Positions 43,649 to 52,486 are shown, counted from the first letter of the stretch. The stretch is 64,000 nucleotides of DNA from Bosea sp. PAMC 26642 (GCF_001562255.1 NZ_CP014301.1:3162001-3226000); one strand, 5' to 3'. A program made the numbers and translations. The notes: generated by a model not told the origin, from the sequence alone.

Positions 43649-44266
43649 CTAACGTACTTCTATGAAATAGCGGCCCCGCGCGCGATCGATCCAACGGAAG
43701 TTCGCCGACATGGATCGTGCGCCTTCGTTGGTGAGAACCTGATACACACACACTCCACGCATCATCTCGTTCATCTGTTCACGGATTCGAACATCTGCCG
43801 CCGTCTCATCATTCCGTCGCGGCACGGCATTCTCGGCCGCTGTCATCCCATTCAAAACTTCGAGCGCTTTGAAGCCTTGCATTTGCGCCGCTGGTCCAGA
43901 GTTTAGCGTCTGCTTGACGGCCTGCTTCATCTCGACGCTGTCACAGATTGGAAAGTCGTTTTCATCGAGCGGCAGGGTTTGAGCTTGGGCAACATTGATC
44001 CAGCCCCAGCCCAGTAAGAGCACCAACATAGCCGACATGAACGCCTTATGGCCGTGCGGCATGACCCCGCCACGGAAGCGGCCGACTTCCCCTGTCCAGA
44101 CCACAATCAAAAATATCGCGGCAAGTACGGAGGCAATCAGCAGCTCAACCTTCGAGAGAAGGACGATCGTCGCCATCCAAATGAACACGAACCAAAAGCG
44201 CCGGAACCAGCGCAGCTTTGGTCCCGTAAGGACACCGGCCTGTGAGGTGGGCTGCTCATTCATCAT
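43649..44266 (-). CDS. Membrane protein of unknown function
   Basis: A 205-residue protein with two or three hydrophobic stretches: FWFVFIWMATIVLLS and LLIASVLAAIFLIVVW near residues 22-55, and AFMSAMLVLLLGWGWI near 75. The rest (from about 95) is a soluble domain with CDSVEMKQAVKQTL and CVYQVLTNEGARSM. ATG 44266 follows GGAGAA; a longer frame upstream overlaps the divergent regulator and is rejected. Unknown family. Confidence 0.55.
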   Translation of the reverse strand: MMNEQPTSQAGVLTGPKLRWFRRFWFVFIWMATIVLLSKVELLIASVLAAIFLIVVWTGEVGRFRGGVMPHGHKAFMSAMLVLLLGWGWINVAQAQTLPLDENDFPICDSVEMKQAVKQTLNSGPAAQMQGFKALEVLNGMTAAENAVPRRNDETAADVRIREQMNEMMRGVCVYQVLTNEGARSMSANFRWIDRARGRYFIEVR

Positions 44267-44330
44267 CGTTCTCCTTTTTTGAAGCATAAACGCTGTAGTC
44301 ATAAACACGTCAAGACTCAGATATGCGCGG

Positions 44331-44612
44331 GTGAAACGCGACCGCATCAGCCCCTTACGAGAAACTCTGGCCTCAAACGTCAGACGGCTGCGGGCTGAAC
44401 GAGGAATGAGCCAGGAGGAGCTTGCGGCGCGCTCCGAACTGCATCGCACCAATGTCAGCAAGCTCGAGCGCTCACTTCATGCGCTCTCGATCGACAATCT
44501 GTATTGGGTGGCAAAGGCCCTCGGTGTCGGGCCTGAGCACCTACTGAGGGACCGGAGCAGCTGGCCAGAAGACGCTGTCGATAAGCCCAGCGGCTCCCGC
44601 CGCTCAAATTAG
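44331..44612 (+). CDS. XRE family helix-turn-helix regulator
   Basis: A 93-residue protein whose residues about 10-68 form a Cro/CI HTH: LRETLASNVRRLRAERGMSQ, EELAARSELHRTNVSKLERS, then the family end of the fifth helix. GTG 44331 is the start. It is divergent from the membrane protein gene and its end overlaps the recombinase gene on the other strand by 9 bp. Likely a repressor of accessory-element genes. Confidence 0.82.
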   Translation: MKRDRISPLRETLASNVRRLRAERGMSQEELAARSELHRTNVSKLERSLHALSIDNLYWVAKALGVGPEHLLRDRSSWPEDAVDKPSGSRRSN

Positions 44613-45194
44613 CCCGACTAGCCTACGCTGGGCATCAGTGTCGCCATCAATGTAGCGTTGGGTCGTCTCAATCGACCGATGACCGGCAAGCAATTGAACA
44701 TCACGAAGCGAGGCGCCCGCCTTATGGGCCTTGCGAGCGGCGGCGGTGACGAAGCTGCGACGTCCAGAATGTGAAGAGCAGCCATCCAGTCCAACTTGCC
44801 GATACAAAGCCGTGAACCAGTTGACGATGCTGTTGGCGCGCATCGGACCGTTGCGAAAGGAGCGGACCACAGGCTCGCCGGGCTTACGCCACTCGCTGAG
44901 AAGATCGCTTTGCAGGCGCTTCAGAGCTAACCGAAGCCGCGGATGCATCGGAATGCGCCGGCCACTTGCGTATTTGCTGATCGCAGATTCTATGCAGATC
45001 AGATCGGCGATGCGGCCATCGGGCCGCAACACCATGCTCCATCGCAGCCCTGCAATCTCGCTGGCCCTGAGGCCCGCAAAAATCGAGAGCAGGATTGTCA
45101 CTTCGTCACGCGACGGCCAGCTGCCGCGTTGTGCCTCCACCAAGACACGGCGCAGCATCGCTGGCGACAGCGTCTTCGCTTGTCGGCCGAGCAT
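44604..45194 (-). CDS. Tyrosine recombinase (catalytic domain only)
   Basis: A 196-residue phage-integrase-family protein. The catalytic residues are visible: the first Arg in GLRASEIAGLRW, HSGRRSF (HxxR), GHRSIETTQRYI with the late His and the nucleophilic Tyr. The N-terminal core-binding domain of full-size integrases is absent, as in a known class of short recombinases on alphaproteobacterial plasmids. A TTGACA -35-like element lies about 90 bp upstream. An orphan tRNA-Ser 3' end sits 300 bp away. Confidence 0.82.
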   Translation of the reverse strand: MLGRQAKTLSPAMLRRVLVEAQRGSWPSRDEVTILLSIFAGLRASEIAGLRWSMVLRPDGRIADLICIESAISKYASGRRIPMHPRLRLALKRLQSDLLSEWRKPGEPVVRSFRNGPMRANSIVNWFTALYRQVGLDGCSSHSGRRSFVTAAARKAHKAGASLRDVQLLAGHRSIETTQRYIDGDTDAQRRLVGLI

Positions 45195-45252
45195 AATAAT
45201 TCCTTCGATATGGGAGATTGTGGGCGCGGCGCTCGGGCAAAAGCGCTGCGCC

Positions 45253-45287
45253 TATAATAGGATATTATACCTATATTATTTTGTCAA
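45253..45287 (-). promoter_or_regulatory. Possible recombinase promoter with inverted repeat
   Basis: Read on the minus strand, TTGACA (45287-45282) is followed after 17 bases by TATCCT. The spacer contains an ATAGG/CCTAT inverted repeat flanked by AT-rich sequence, a plausible operator for the nearby XRE protein. Confidence 0.35.
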
Positions 45288-45494
45288 GAAGCATGAGCAG
45301 GTCGTGGCTCAGACTACGAAACAACACGATTCTTCATTCGGGGCTGAGCTCAGCGTGGATCACCACAACTCGCCCCCAGACCGCGTAACACAACAGCTGC
45401 TCTCGACAGAGTGCTCTTGTTTGTGGGCTGATTTGTGGATCCAGATTCTCGCCGGATAGTTAGGCAAGCAAAATCAATATCTTAAGAATGGCAA

Positions 45495-45521
45495 TGGCGG
45501 ACAGGGAGGGATTCGAACTCG
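45495..45521 (-). other. Orphan 3' end of a tRNA-Ser gene (probable attachment site)
   Basis: On the minus strand the last 26-27 bases of a tRNA-Ser appear: a T-arm GAGTTCGAATCCCTC followed by CCTGTCCGCCA, including an encoded CCA end. The 5' part of the tRNA is missing, as sequence diverges right after the T-loop. Such 3' fragments are the classical att cores left by integrases that use tRNA genes. Confidence 0.65.
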
Positions 45522-45836
45522 AAAAATATATCAATATTTTCATACACTTAATCTAAGTATGACGCACAAATTGTTATACGTTATGTTACGCAATATTTTG
45601 TATCTTACAGCGCTCTTTCGTGACCAATGTGCATGGGAGCCGAGGCCGGAAGCACCCGTTTATACCGTTGAAACGCCGTCCAATAGAGCGCTTCCGGTCC
45701 ATTTTCTAACTGGGCCGATCGAACTGCGGCCTCTCATGCCGTCTTGAGTTCCGGCCAGCGGGTTAGCTTTCGTTGCGGCAAAACCCTGCGTATCGATGTC
45801 ATGGGGAAGGCTGACAAGTTTCACTTGCGTCATCGA

Positions 45837-45857
45837 AACGAGATATTTTATCTCGTT
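45837..45857. repeat. Perfect 9-bp inverted repeat
   Basis: AACGAGATA (45837-45845) and TATCTCGTT (45849-45857) surround TTT, 37 bp before the receiver gene. It could be a hairpin or an operator. Confidence 0.4.
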
Positions 45858-45893
45858 CGCCTAACGTGTCGCTGAACTCTGCTGATAGCCGAG

Positions 45894-46283
45894 ATGGCCT
45901 GCATGATTACGAGCTCGACCCCAACTGCCAGCCGCGTTACCGTCCTCGTCGTCGAGGATGAGCCACTGATCCGCATGAATGCCGTCTCGATGATCGAGGA
46001 CGCCGGTTTCGAAGTGATTGAAGCCGTCAACGCCGATGACGCCATCGTGCTGCTGGAAACGCGGCCCGAGATTTCGATCGTCTTTACCGATATCGAGATG
46101 CCGGGGTCGATGGATGGCTTGAAGCTCGCCCACGCAATACGCCATCGCTGGCCCCCCGTGGTGCTGATCATCGCGTCGGGACGCGTCACGCCTCGCGCTA
46201 ATGAGATGCCGACCGACACGGTGTTTCTCCGCAAGCCCTACAGCGAGGCCATGGTCGGCCAGGCTCTGCGCAAGGCGGCGTAG
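45894..46283 (+). CDS. Single-domain response regulator
   Basis: A 129-residue CheY-like receiver. It has the acidic pair in VLVVEDEPLI near 19-22, the phospho-acceptor aspartate in VFTDIEMPG near 68 and the conserved lysine in FLRKPYSE near 113. No output domain is attached. The start may also be ATG 45903. It precedes an HWE histidine kinase, a second receiver and an HPt-like protein, so it is probably a relay element. Confidence 0.87.
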   Translation: MACMITSSTPTASRVTVLVVEDEPLIRMNAVSMIEDAGFEVIEAVNADDAIVLLETRPEISIVFTDIEMPGSMDGLKLAHAIRHRWPPVVLIIASGRVTPRANEMPTDTVFLRKPYSEAMVGQALRKAA

Positions 46284-46350
46284 ATAGCGCTATCCGCGGG
46301 ACTCCGAATAATCTAGCGTTGCTGCAGCCGGGTTCTCGAGACGGGGATTC

Positions 46351-47403
46351 GTGATGCCTGCAATAAGATCAAAATCTAAGAAGCAGGTCGCCGCAGAAGG
46401 CGAGGTCGAGAGCTTTCGCGAAGACTTGGGACCATTAGTGATTGCTGCCGAGACCACGCGGATGGCGATGGTCTTCACGGACGCCAAGGCGCCCGAGAAC
46501 CCCATTATTTTTGCCAATGACAGCTTTCTCGGCCTGACCGGCTACGACCGCGCCGAGGTCCTTGGGCAGCGATTTGACGAAATGATGGCGTACGGAGCCA
46601 CGCCGGAAGTGCTCGGGGATCTTGCAGCCGTCTTCGACGGAGCAGATGAAGGCAGCGTTGAAGTCTGCTATCGTCGCAAAGACGATAGCGTCTTCTGGAC
46701 CGATCTGTTCATCAGCCCCGTGCGCGACGAGCGCAGCAACATCGTCCAGCATTTCATCTCGTTCGTCGATCTGACGCGGCACAAGCTCGAACAGGAGCAA
46801 TCGCGGATGCTCATCGACGAGTTGAACCATCGCGTGAAGAACACGCTCTCCACGGTTCAGTCGATCGTGACGGAAGCCCTGCGCCCGCCTTCATCACTCG
46901 AAAACATCAAGGAATCGATCAGCTCCCGCATCTTCGCCCTATCTCGGTCGCACGACCTCCTGAGCGCGAGGAACTGGGAAGGGACCGGATTGCACGATCT
47001 CCTCGATGCCGCCCTTGAGCCCTTTGGCGTCGCCAACGGTCGCAAGGAACGTTTCGTGATTACAGGCGACAACATCAGTGTCCCGCCGAAGGTGGCCCTG
47101 GCGCTGGGAATCGCGTTCCACGAGCTCGCGACGAACGCGGTGAAATATGGTGCCTTCTCGAATGAGGCCGGCTCAATCCTGATCACCTGGGCGATCGCAG
47201 AGAAATCAGATGGAGACCGGCTCATTATTCGCTGGGAGGAGAAGGACGGGCCGCCCGTGTCGCCGCCAACCCGGAAGGGGTTCGGCTCGCAGGTGATCAA
47301 GCGAGGCCTGGCTCACGAACTCGAAGGCACCGTGGATCTGGAATATCTGTCTGGTGGCGTTGCGTGCACGATCGACATTCCCGCACCGCAAGGACCGCAA
47401 TGA
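46351..47403 (+). CDS. PAS-domain HWE-family sensor histidine kinase
   Basis: A 350-residue soluble kinase. Residues about 28-150 form a PAS/PAC domain (IIFANDSFLGLTGYDRAEVL, then VFWTDLFISPVRDE). The LOV photoactive cysteine is absent, as the usual GRNCRFLQ region reads GQRFDEMM. The phosphoacceptor histidine is in ELNHRVKNTLSTVQSI near 158, and the HWE-specific FHELATNAVKYGA near 257 and LIIRWEEKDGP near 295 complete the kinase. GTG 46351 or ATG 46354 is the start. It ends 4 bp into the next receiver gene, so they are cotranslated. The signal it detects is unknown. Confidence 0.9.
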   Translation: MMPAIRSKSKKQVAAEGEVESFREDLGPLVIAAETTRMAMVFTDAKAPENPIIFANDSFLGLTGYDRAEVLGQRFDEMMAYGATPEVLGDLAAVFDGADEGSVEVCYRRKDDSVFWTDLFISPVRDERSNIVQHFISFVDLTRHKLEQEQSRMLIDELNHRVKNTLSTVQSIVTEALRPPSSLENIKESISSRIFALSRSHDLLSARNWEGTGLHDLLDAALEPFGVANGRKERFVITGDNISVPPKVALALGIAFHELATNAVKYGAFSNEAGSILITWAIAEKSDGDRLIIRWEEKDGPPVSPPTRKGFGSQVIKRGLAHELEGTVDLEYLSGGVACTIDIPAPQGPQ

Positions 47404-47792
47404 CCGATCGCATCCTGGCCGGACTAAACATCCTCGTGGTGGAGGACGAGATGATGCTGCTCATGATGATCGAAGGCATGCTTGCGGACATGGGCTGCGA
47501 GACGGTAAGCGCCGCAGCGACCGTCAAGCAGGCCCTCGTGCTTGTCGAAACGCAAACCTTCGATGTCGCGATGCTCGACCTGAACCTTAACGGCGACAGG
47601 ACCTATCCCGTCGCAACCGCGTTGGCCTCGCGCGGCGTGCCATTCCTGTTCTCGACCGGCTATGGCGCCGAAGGTGTGATCGAGGGTTACCAGGACCGCC
47701 CGGTGCTGAAGAAGCCGTATCAGTTCGAGGAACTGGTCTCGGCGATGCGGGCACTCATTCCACCGGATCGATCGTTGCCAAGAGCAGCCTAA
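47400..47792 (+). CDS. Single-domain response regulator
   Basis: A 130-residue receiver: acidic pair in ILVVEDEMML near 11-15, phosphoacceptor in VAMLDLNLNG near 60 and lysine in VLKKPYQFEE near 105. It overlaps the HWE kinase stop as ATGA and is its most likely partner. No DNA-binding or enzymatic output domain is attached. Confidence 0.88.
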   Translation: MTDRILAGLNILVVEDEMMLLMMIEGMLADMGCETVSAAATVKQALVLVETQTFDVAMLDLNLNGDRTYPVATALASRGVPFLFSTGYGAEGVIEGYQDRPVLKKPYQFEELVSAMRALIPPDRSLPRAA

Positions 47793-47973
47793 CTGAAAAC
47801 GTATTTGGCGCCGGCAGAGTTCTCAAAAGTACGCGTTGCTGAAACCGTACTATTTTGGCTCTGATGAACAATACCCGCGCGAATTTTTTCCTTGAACGAT
47901 TTTGCAAATAATCAGGTATTCTACAAAATTAATGATTCGTTAACGAAGCCTGCGTGCAACCGAAAGGTGCGAG

Positions 47974-48375
47974 ATGGGCCGGCCTCTGAAAATTGCAAAT
48001 CCGAGTAGGCGCCCGCAGCCGAGCCCTGTCGCAGGTGTCGAAAGGCATCAGGCCATTTGGGACAAGTTCGTATTCGACACGCTCGTAGGCCACGTTGGCG
48101 TCGATAAAATGGAAGCTTCGCTACGAATGTTTTCAGCTTCGTTGGGACAGAAAATCTCTCTGCTGGAGGACAGCGAAATCGGCGTCCCTGGTCAACGCTT
48201 TCAGATCCATGATCTGGCGTCAGTGAGCGGTTTTCTTGGATTCCAATGCCTTTTTGATGCTTGTTCTCAGCTTCTTGGGAAAAAGAGATCTCACGTGCGG
48301 TGCCGGAGGGCAGTGATGTCGGAAATCCAAAAAGCTCTGGACGAACTAACGCTTTATTTAGCCGAATGTGCTTAA
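47974..48375 (+). CDS. HPt-like histidine phosphotransfer protein
   Basis: A 133-residue helical protein. WDKFVFDTLVGHVGVDKMEA and the following helix precede a candidate phospho-histidine in QIHDLASVSGFLGFQCLFDA near residue 78, which fits the (A/I)HxLxxxSxxLGxxxL pattern of HPt domains although the usual lysine after the histidine is not in place. It lies 180 bp after the receiver gene and may complete the kinase-receiver-HPt relay. An alternative is an unrelated helical bundle. Confidence 0.6.
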   Translation: MGRPLKIANPSRRPQPSPVAGVERHQAIWDKFVFDTLVGHVGVDKMEASLRMFSASLGQKISLLEDSEIGVPGQRFQIHDLASVSGFLGFQCLFDACSQLLGKKRSHVRCRRAVMSEIQKALDELTLYLAECA

Positions 48376-48728
48376 GGACCGAAGTGTGACCCACCTCAAC
48401 TGTCCTCTAAACCATTCAAGTTATGAGCTTATCTTCTTCGGAAGAGGCGTCAAGACTGGCGCCGATCGTGACCCCTCTACGAACGGTAATATGCCATTAA
48501 AATCAATGAGGTATAGGCAGAATTCGTAGGGTCAATCTTCGGCGCCTACTCACAGCCATGGGTGAAACGGTCAAATGCCTTCAACGAGATGTGGCAAAGC
48601 TCGGTGGCTAGACGCTCAATCGCCATTCGATCGTCTCTGACCGGGCAACTAATGCTTGCCGCTTCAAACAGGAGCGCTTATCTGGAATTCAATCCCGATT
48701 TGTGGGAATTCTTTGCGAAGGTGTCCAA
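48376..48728. promoter_or_regulatory. Upstream region of the amidohydrolase operon
   Basis: About 350 bp with no supported gene. The right end carries the IclR-like motif at 48684-48698 and two GGAATTC copies 21 bp apart (48684 and 48705), spaced by two helical turns. Confidence 0.45.
48684..48698 (-). promoter_or_regulatory. Candidate IclR operator, copy 1
   Basis: On the minus strand it reads TCGGGATTGAATTCC, matching the CGGGATnnnAnTCC pattern found before three other units at 54286, 58681 and 59863. It lies 31 bp before the amidohydrolase ATG. Confidence 0.45.
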
Positions 48729-49760
48729 ATGATCATCGATTGCCATGCTCATGTCAGCGCCCCTCAGCAGCTCTGGGCCTATCGTGCCTTGCTCTTGGCG
48801 CACCAGGGCTGGCACGCCAAGGGCAAGGTCGAGGTCACCGACGACGAGATCCGGCATGCTCTCGAGATCCCGGAGATCTCGGCCAAGGGGCATTTCGATC
48901 TGCTCAGGGAACACGGCACGCATGTCCAGTTCGTCTCGCCGCGCCCTTTCCACCTCATGCACAACGAGAAGCCGGAAAAGCTGATCCACTGGTTCACCGA
49001 GGAGTGTCACGACATCATCGCGCGGCAATGCGCGCTGTATCCCGACAAGTTTCTCGGCGTCTGCTTTCTGCCGCAATGCTCTGGCTCGCCGATCGAGAAC
49101 GCGCTGTCGGAGCTCGAACGCTGCATCGAACGGCTCGGCTTCGTCGGCTGCCTGTTCAACCCCGACCCTTACGAGAACTCCGGCAACGAGGCACCGCCTT
49201 TGGGCGACCGCTACTGGTATCCGCTCTGGGAGAAGCTGTGCGAGCTCGATGTGCCGGGCATCGTCCACGCCACCACCTCGCGCTCGCAGCGCGCCGATTA
49301 CAGCGTCCACCTGATCAACGAGGAAAACATCGCGATCATGGGGCTGTTGAACTCGACGGTTTTCCAGGATTTCCCGACGCTCAAGATCGTCGTGCCCCAT
49401 GGGGGCGGTGCTGTGCCCTATCAGCTCGGCCGGTTCGACGCCGCCTCGCTGCGGACCAAGGGCAATGTCCGCTTCCGCGACAAGCTGCGCTGGCTGCACT
49501 ACGATACGGTACTCTACACCAAGGAGGCCATCGAGTTCCTCATCCGGACGGTCGGCGTTGATCGCTGCATCTTCGGCACGGAACTTCCCGGCGTAGGCTC
49601 GGTCGTTGATCCCGAGACCGGCAAGCAGATGGACGACCTTAAACCCTATATCGACGCTTTCGACTGGCTGAGCCCGAGCGAAAAGCGCGATATCTTCGAG
49701 GGCAACGCTCGCAAGGTCTTCCGTATTCCCGAAGGCCGGCTGCCGCCGATGGAAGCCTGA
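48729..49760 (+). CDS. Amidohydrolase-2 family protein, 4-oxalomesaconate hydratase (LigJ)-like
   Basis: A 343-residue metal-dependent enzyme. MIIDCHAHV at the start carries the HxH metal pair, GFVGCLFNPDPYEN near 140, IVHATTS near 180, VVPHGGGAVPYQLGRF near 222 with the third histidine, and FGTELPGVGSV near 285. The NPDP, HGGGAVPY and DRYWYPLWEK segments resemble LigJ, which hydrates 4-oxalomesaconate in protocatechuate 4,5-cleavage. ATG 48729 is preferred over GTG 48702. As the operon otherwise handles sugar acids, it may hydrate a different unsaturated dicarboxylate. Confidence 0.82.
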   Translation: MIIDCHAHVSAPQQLWAYRALLLAHQGWHAKGKVEVTDDEIRHALEIPEISAKGHFDLLREHGTHVQFVSPRPFHLMHNEKPEKLIHWFTEECHDIIARQCALYPDKFLGVCFLPQCSGSPIENALSELERCIERLGFVGCLFNPDPYENSGNEAPPLGDRYWYPLWEKLCELDVPGIVHATTSRSQRADYSVHLINEENIAIMGLLNSTVFQDFPTLKIVVPHGGGAVPYQLGRFDAASLRTKGNVRFRDKLRWLHYDTVLYTKEAIEFLIRTVGVDRCIFGTELPGVGSVVDPETGKQMDDLKPYIDAFDWLSPSEKRDIFEGNARKVFRIPEGRLPPMEA

Positions 49761-49770
49761 GCGCGACCTG

Positions 49771-50430
49771 ATGAAGGGGTTCGCGCGACCGGGTGGCATC
49801 GTCTTTGATTGCGACGGCGTGCTGATCGACTCCAATCGCGTCAAGGGCGCCGCATTCCGTGCGGCCCTCGCCGGCGAGTCCGAGCCGGGGATCGCGCGTT
49901 TCTTCGCGGATTTTCACGCCTGGCCTGGGCAGACGCGATTTGCGCTCTTCGCCCGCTATTTTCGCGATAGCGCCGGTTACGCGGATTGGGAACGGCGGGT
50001 TACCCGGAGTAGCGAGGGCTTCGCCACGACGATGCAGGAGGTGCTCACGGCCTGCCAGCCGCTGCCTGGCATCGATCGTTATCTCGACTGGCTGACGAGC
50101 GAGGGCGTCCCTTGCGCCGTGGTCTCGGCCGCGCAGAAAGCCGATCTCGACCGCGTCGTCGTGGCACGCGGCTGGTCGCGGCATTTCGTCAGGATCTGCG
50201 GAGCCGAGCGCGGCAAGCCGGCGGAGATCGAGGCGCTGCTCGCCGACGGCCTGCTCAAGCGTCCATTGCTCTATTTCGGCGACACGATCGTCGACATGGA
50301 GGCCGCCGAAGCCGTCGGAGCGCGCTTCTGCTTCGTGTCTTCCGCCAGCGAGTGGACGGATGGGGCGGCGCGCTGCGGCGAGCGCGGCCATGCCGTCATC
50401 GCGGATTTCGAGGCCGCGCCACGATGGTGA
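49771..50430 (+). CDS. HAD-superfamily phosphatase
   Basis: A 219-residue haloacid-dehalogenase-like hydrolase. DCDGVLIDSNRVK near residue 13 has the nucleophile-acid DxD motif, CAVVSAAQKADL near 115 the threonine/serine motif, and LLYFGDTIVDMEAAEAVGAR near 168 the metal-binding acidic motif. It would remove phosphate from a small phospho-sugar or phospho-acid. It begins 10 bp after the amidohydrolase gene. Confidence 0.85.
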   Translation: MKGFARPGGIVFDCDGVLIDSNRVKGAAFRAALAGESEPGIARFFADFHAWPGQTRFALFARYFRDSAGYADWERRVTRSSEGFATTMQEVLTACQPLPGIDRYLDWLTSEGVPCAVVSAAQKADLDRVVVARGWSRHFVRICGAERGKPAEIEALLADGLLKRPLLYFGDTIVDMEAAEAVGARFCFVSSASEWTDGAARCGERGHAVIADFEAAPRW

Positions 50431-50452
50431 GCCGGCAAGGGAGGAGTATCGC

Positions 50453-51184
50453 ATGATGGATTATCGTTCCGCTTTCGATTTCTCGGGCAAGCGGGTGCTC
50501 GTCATCGGCGCGAGCCGCGGCGGCATCGGCGCCGCCATCGCCGACGGCTTTTCGCAATGTGGCGCGCGGGTTTCGATCACCGGCGTCGAGCCTGAGCCGA
50601 TCGAGGTCGATCGCGGCCGCTTCGCCTATGCCAGCCTCGACGTCGCCGATGGCGCGGCGGTGAGCGCCTTCGCAGACGGGTTTGGCGGGCTAGATGTGCT
50701 CGTCAACTGCGCCGGCATGGCCAGGCGCAACGACGAATATGATCCCGATATGTTCGGGCGGGTTATGGCCGTCAATCTCCATGGCTATTTCCATCTCGCC
50801 AACGCCTTTCGCGACAGCCTTTCGGCTTCGCGCGGCGCGATCGTCGCGATCGCCTCGATGTATGCGCAGTTCGGCAGCCCGCGCGTGCCGGCCTATGGCG
50901 CGAGTAAGGCCGGCGTCGCCCAGTTGACGCGTTCGCTGGCGATCGAGTTCGCCCCGCTGGGCATCCGTGTCAATGCCATTTCCCCCGGCTTCATCGTCAC
51001 CGAGCAGACGGCCAAATCCCGCGCCGACGCGACACATTACCAACGCGTACTCGACCGAACGCCGTCAGGCCGCTGGGGCGAGCCCCATGACATCGTGGGA
51101 CCTGCGCTGTTCCTCGCCTCGCCGGCCGCAGCCTTCGTCACCGGCGCCAATCTGGCGGCCGATGGCGGCTATACCGCCGTCTGA
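50453..51184 (+). CDS. Short-chain dehydrogenase/reductase
   Basis: A 243-residue SDR: GASRGGIGAA cofactor loop near 20 (one extra glycine against the usual TGxxxGxG), NCAGMARRND near 85, YGASKAG (YxxxK) near 146 and TGANLAADGGYTAV at the end. ATG 50453 follows a strong GGGAGGAG. It probably oxidises a sugar acid or polyol before phosphorylation by the next gene product. Confidence 0.85.
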   Translation: MMDYRSAFDFSGKRVLVIGASRGGIGAAIADGFSQCGARVSITGVEPEPIEVDRGRFAYASLDVADGAAVSAFADGFGGLDVLVNCAGMARRNDEYDPDMFGRVMAVNLHGYFHLANAFRDSLSASRGAIVAIASMYAQFGSPRVPAYGASKAGVAQLTRSLAIEFAPLGIRVNAISPGFIVTEQTAKSRADATHYQRVLDRTPSGRWGEPHDIVGPALFLASPAAAFVTGANLAADGGYTAV

Positions 51185-51192
51185 GGCAAGGC

Positions 51193-52479
51193 ATGGCAAT
51201 CGGGCTTGGCATCATCTCCGACGATTTCACCGGCGGCCTGATGGTCGCGAGCTGGCTAGAGCGGGCCGGTATCGCGTGTCCCTATATCGTCGACCCCGAC
51301 GCGCTCGACGATCTCGGCGACGCGGAGGCCGCGATCGTCGCGACGCGCGCCCGCTTCCTGCCTCCGCAAGAAGCAACCGCGCTCGTCGCCGAGCTCAGCG
51401 AACGGCTCGATGCGCTGCGGACGCGGCAGGTCTTCTACAAATACTGCGCCACCTTCGATTCCACCGACAAGGGCAATATCGGCCCCTGCGCCGATCTGCT
51501 GATGGCGAAATACGGGCTCGACCGGATGCTGTTCTGTCCGGGCTTTCCGGATTTCCGCATCTTCGTCCATGAAGGCTACATGTTCTATAAGGACCGACTG
51601 ATTTCGGAATCGATCAAGCGCTTCGATCCGATCACGCCGATGAACGATCCCGACATGGCGCGCGTGCTGCAGCGCCAGACGGCGCGCCGGGTCGGGCTGC
51701 TGCCGCATCACATCCTGCATCAGGGCTTTGCTGCAGCGCGGGACTGGCTTGACGCGCAAGTGGCTGCCGGCATCTCATGCTTCATCACTGACTCTGTCGA
51801 CAATGATGATGTCCGGCGGGCAGCAGAACTCTCGCTGGATTGGCCGGCGATGACCGGCGGCGACGGCATCGCGATCGCGCTGGCTACGCTGTGGCGCGAG
51901 CGCAGGCCGAACGACGCGGGAGCGCCGCTGCGCCCGCAGCTTTGCTCGGCAGAGGGCCTGGGAGCGATCCTGGCCGGAAGCTGCGGACCGGCGACGCTGG
52001 ACCAGCTCGACCATTTTAGCCTGACCGGCCCTCTACTGCGGATCGACCTTCGCAGGGCGGAATCAGGCGGGGCGGAGGTCGGGGCCGCGCTTGCATGGGC
52101 TGCTCCTCACCTTGCCGCCGGCCGCGACATCGCAATCACGACGGCGGCCGGTCCAGATGAGGTCAGCGAGGCTCAGGCCCGTTTCGGGGTCATGGGCGCG
52201 GCCCGCCTGGCGGAGACGGTCCTTGCCGGGATCGCCACGGGGCTCCATCGGCGGGGCGTCCGCCGCTTCGTCGTCGCAGGCGGCGAGACGTCGGGCGCCG
52301 TCGTCGCGGCGCTCGGGGTCCGGCAGATGCAGGTCGCGCCTTTCGACGCGCTCGGAGCTGGTTCCTGCATCAGCATCGACGGGCCGCCGGGATCATTCTT
52401 TCTGAAGCCTGGCAAGATCGGGGAGGTCGATGTGTTCGGGCGGGCTTTGGCAAAGCTCGGCAGTCAGGTCTGGCGCTGA
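51193..52479 (+). CDS. Four-carbon acid-sugar kinase (OtnK/DUF1537 family)
   Basis: A 428-residue kinase. The N-terminal DUF1537 domain begins IGLGIISDDFTGGLMVASWL with the conserved DDxTG loop, has YKYCATFDSTDKGNIGPCAD near 80, and the C-terminal nucleotide domain has VVAGGETSGAVVAALG near 365. The family phosphorylates 3-oxo-tetronates, D-threonate or L-threonate. The partners OtnC and OtnI are not here, and the local SDR and HAD proteins could supply other steps. Meets dhaL tail to tail with 7 bp between. Confidence 0.88.
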   Translation: MAIGLGIISDDFTGGLMVASWLERAGIACPYIVDPDALDDLGDAEAAIVATRARFLPPQEATALVAELSERLDALRTRQVFYKYCATFDSTDKGNIGPCADLLMAKYGLDRMLFCPGFPDFRIFVHEGYMFYKDRLISESIKRFDPITPMNDPDMARVLQRQTARRVGLLPHHILHQGFAAARDWLDAQVAAGISCFITDSVDNDDVRRAAELSLDWPAMTGGDGIAIALATLWRERRPNDAGAPLRPQLCSAEGLGAILAGSCGPATLDQLDHFSLTGPLLRIDLRRAESGGAEVGAALAWAAPHLAAGRDIAITTAAGPDEVSEAQARFGVMGAARLAETVLAGIATGLHRRGVRRFVVAGGETSGAVVAALGVRQMQVAPFDALGAGSCISIDGPPGSFFLKPGKIGEVDVFGRALAKLGSQVWR

Positions 52480-52486
52480 GCTGCCG

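Larger units (their letters stand above)
45195..45893. other. AT-rich region beside the recombinase
   Basis: A 700-bp stretch, more AT-rich than its surroundings. It holds a promoter-like element with an imperfect inverted repeat before the recombinase (45253-45287), the orphan tRNA-Ser end (45495-45521) and a hairpin (45837-45857). The open frames inside it show no homology or ribosome site. Confidence 0.5.

Noticed and set aside
45559..45747. 62-codon ORF in the AT-rich region
   Set aside because: No ribosome site, family or coupling; likely chance in AT-rich DNA.
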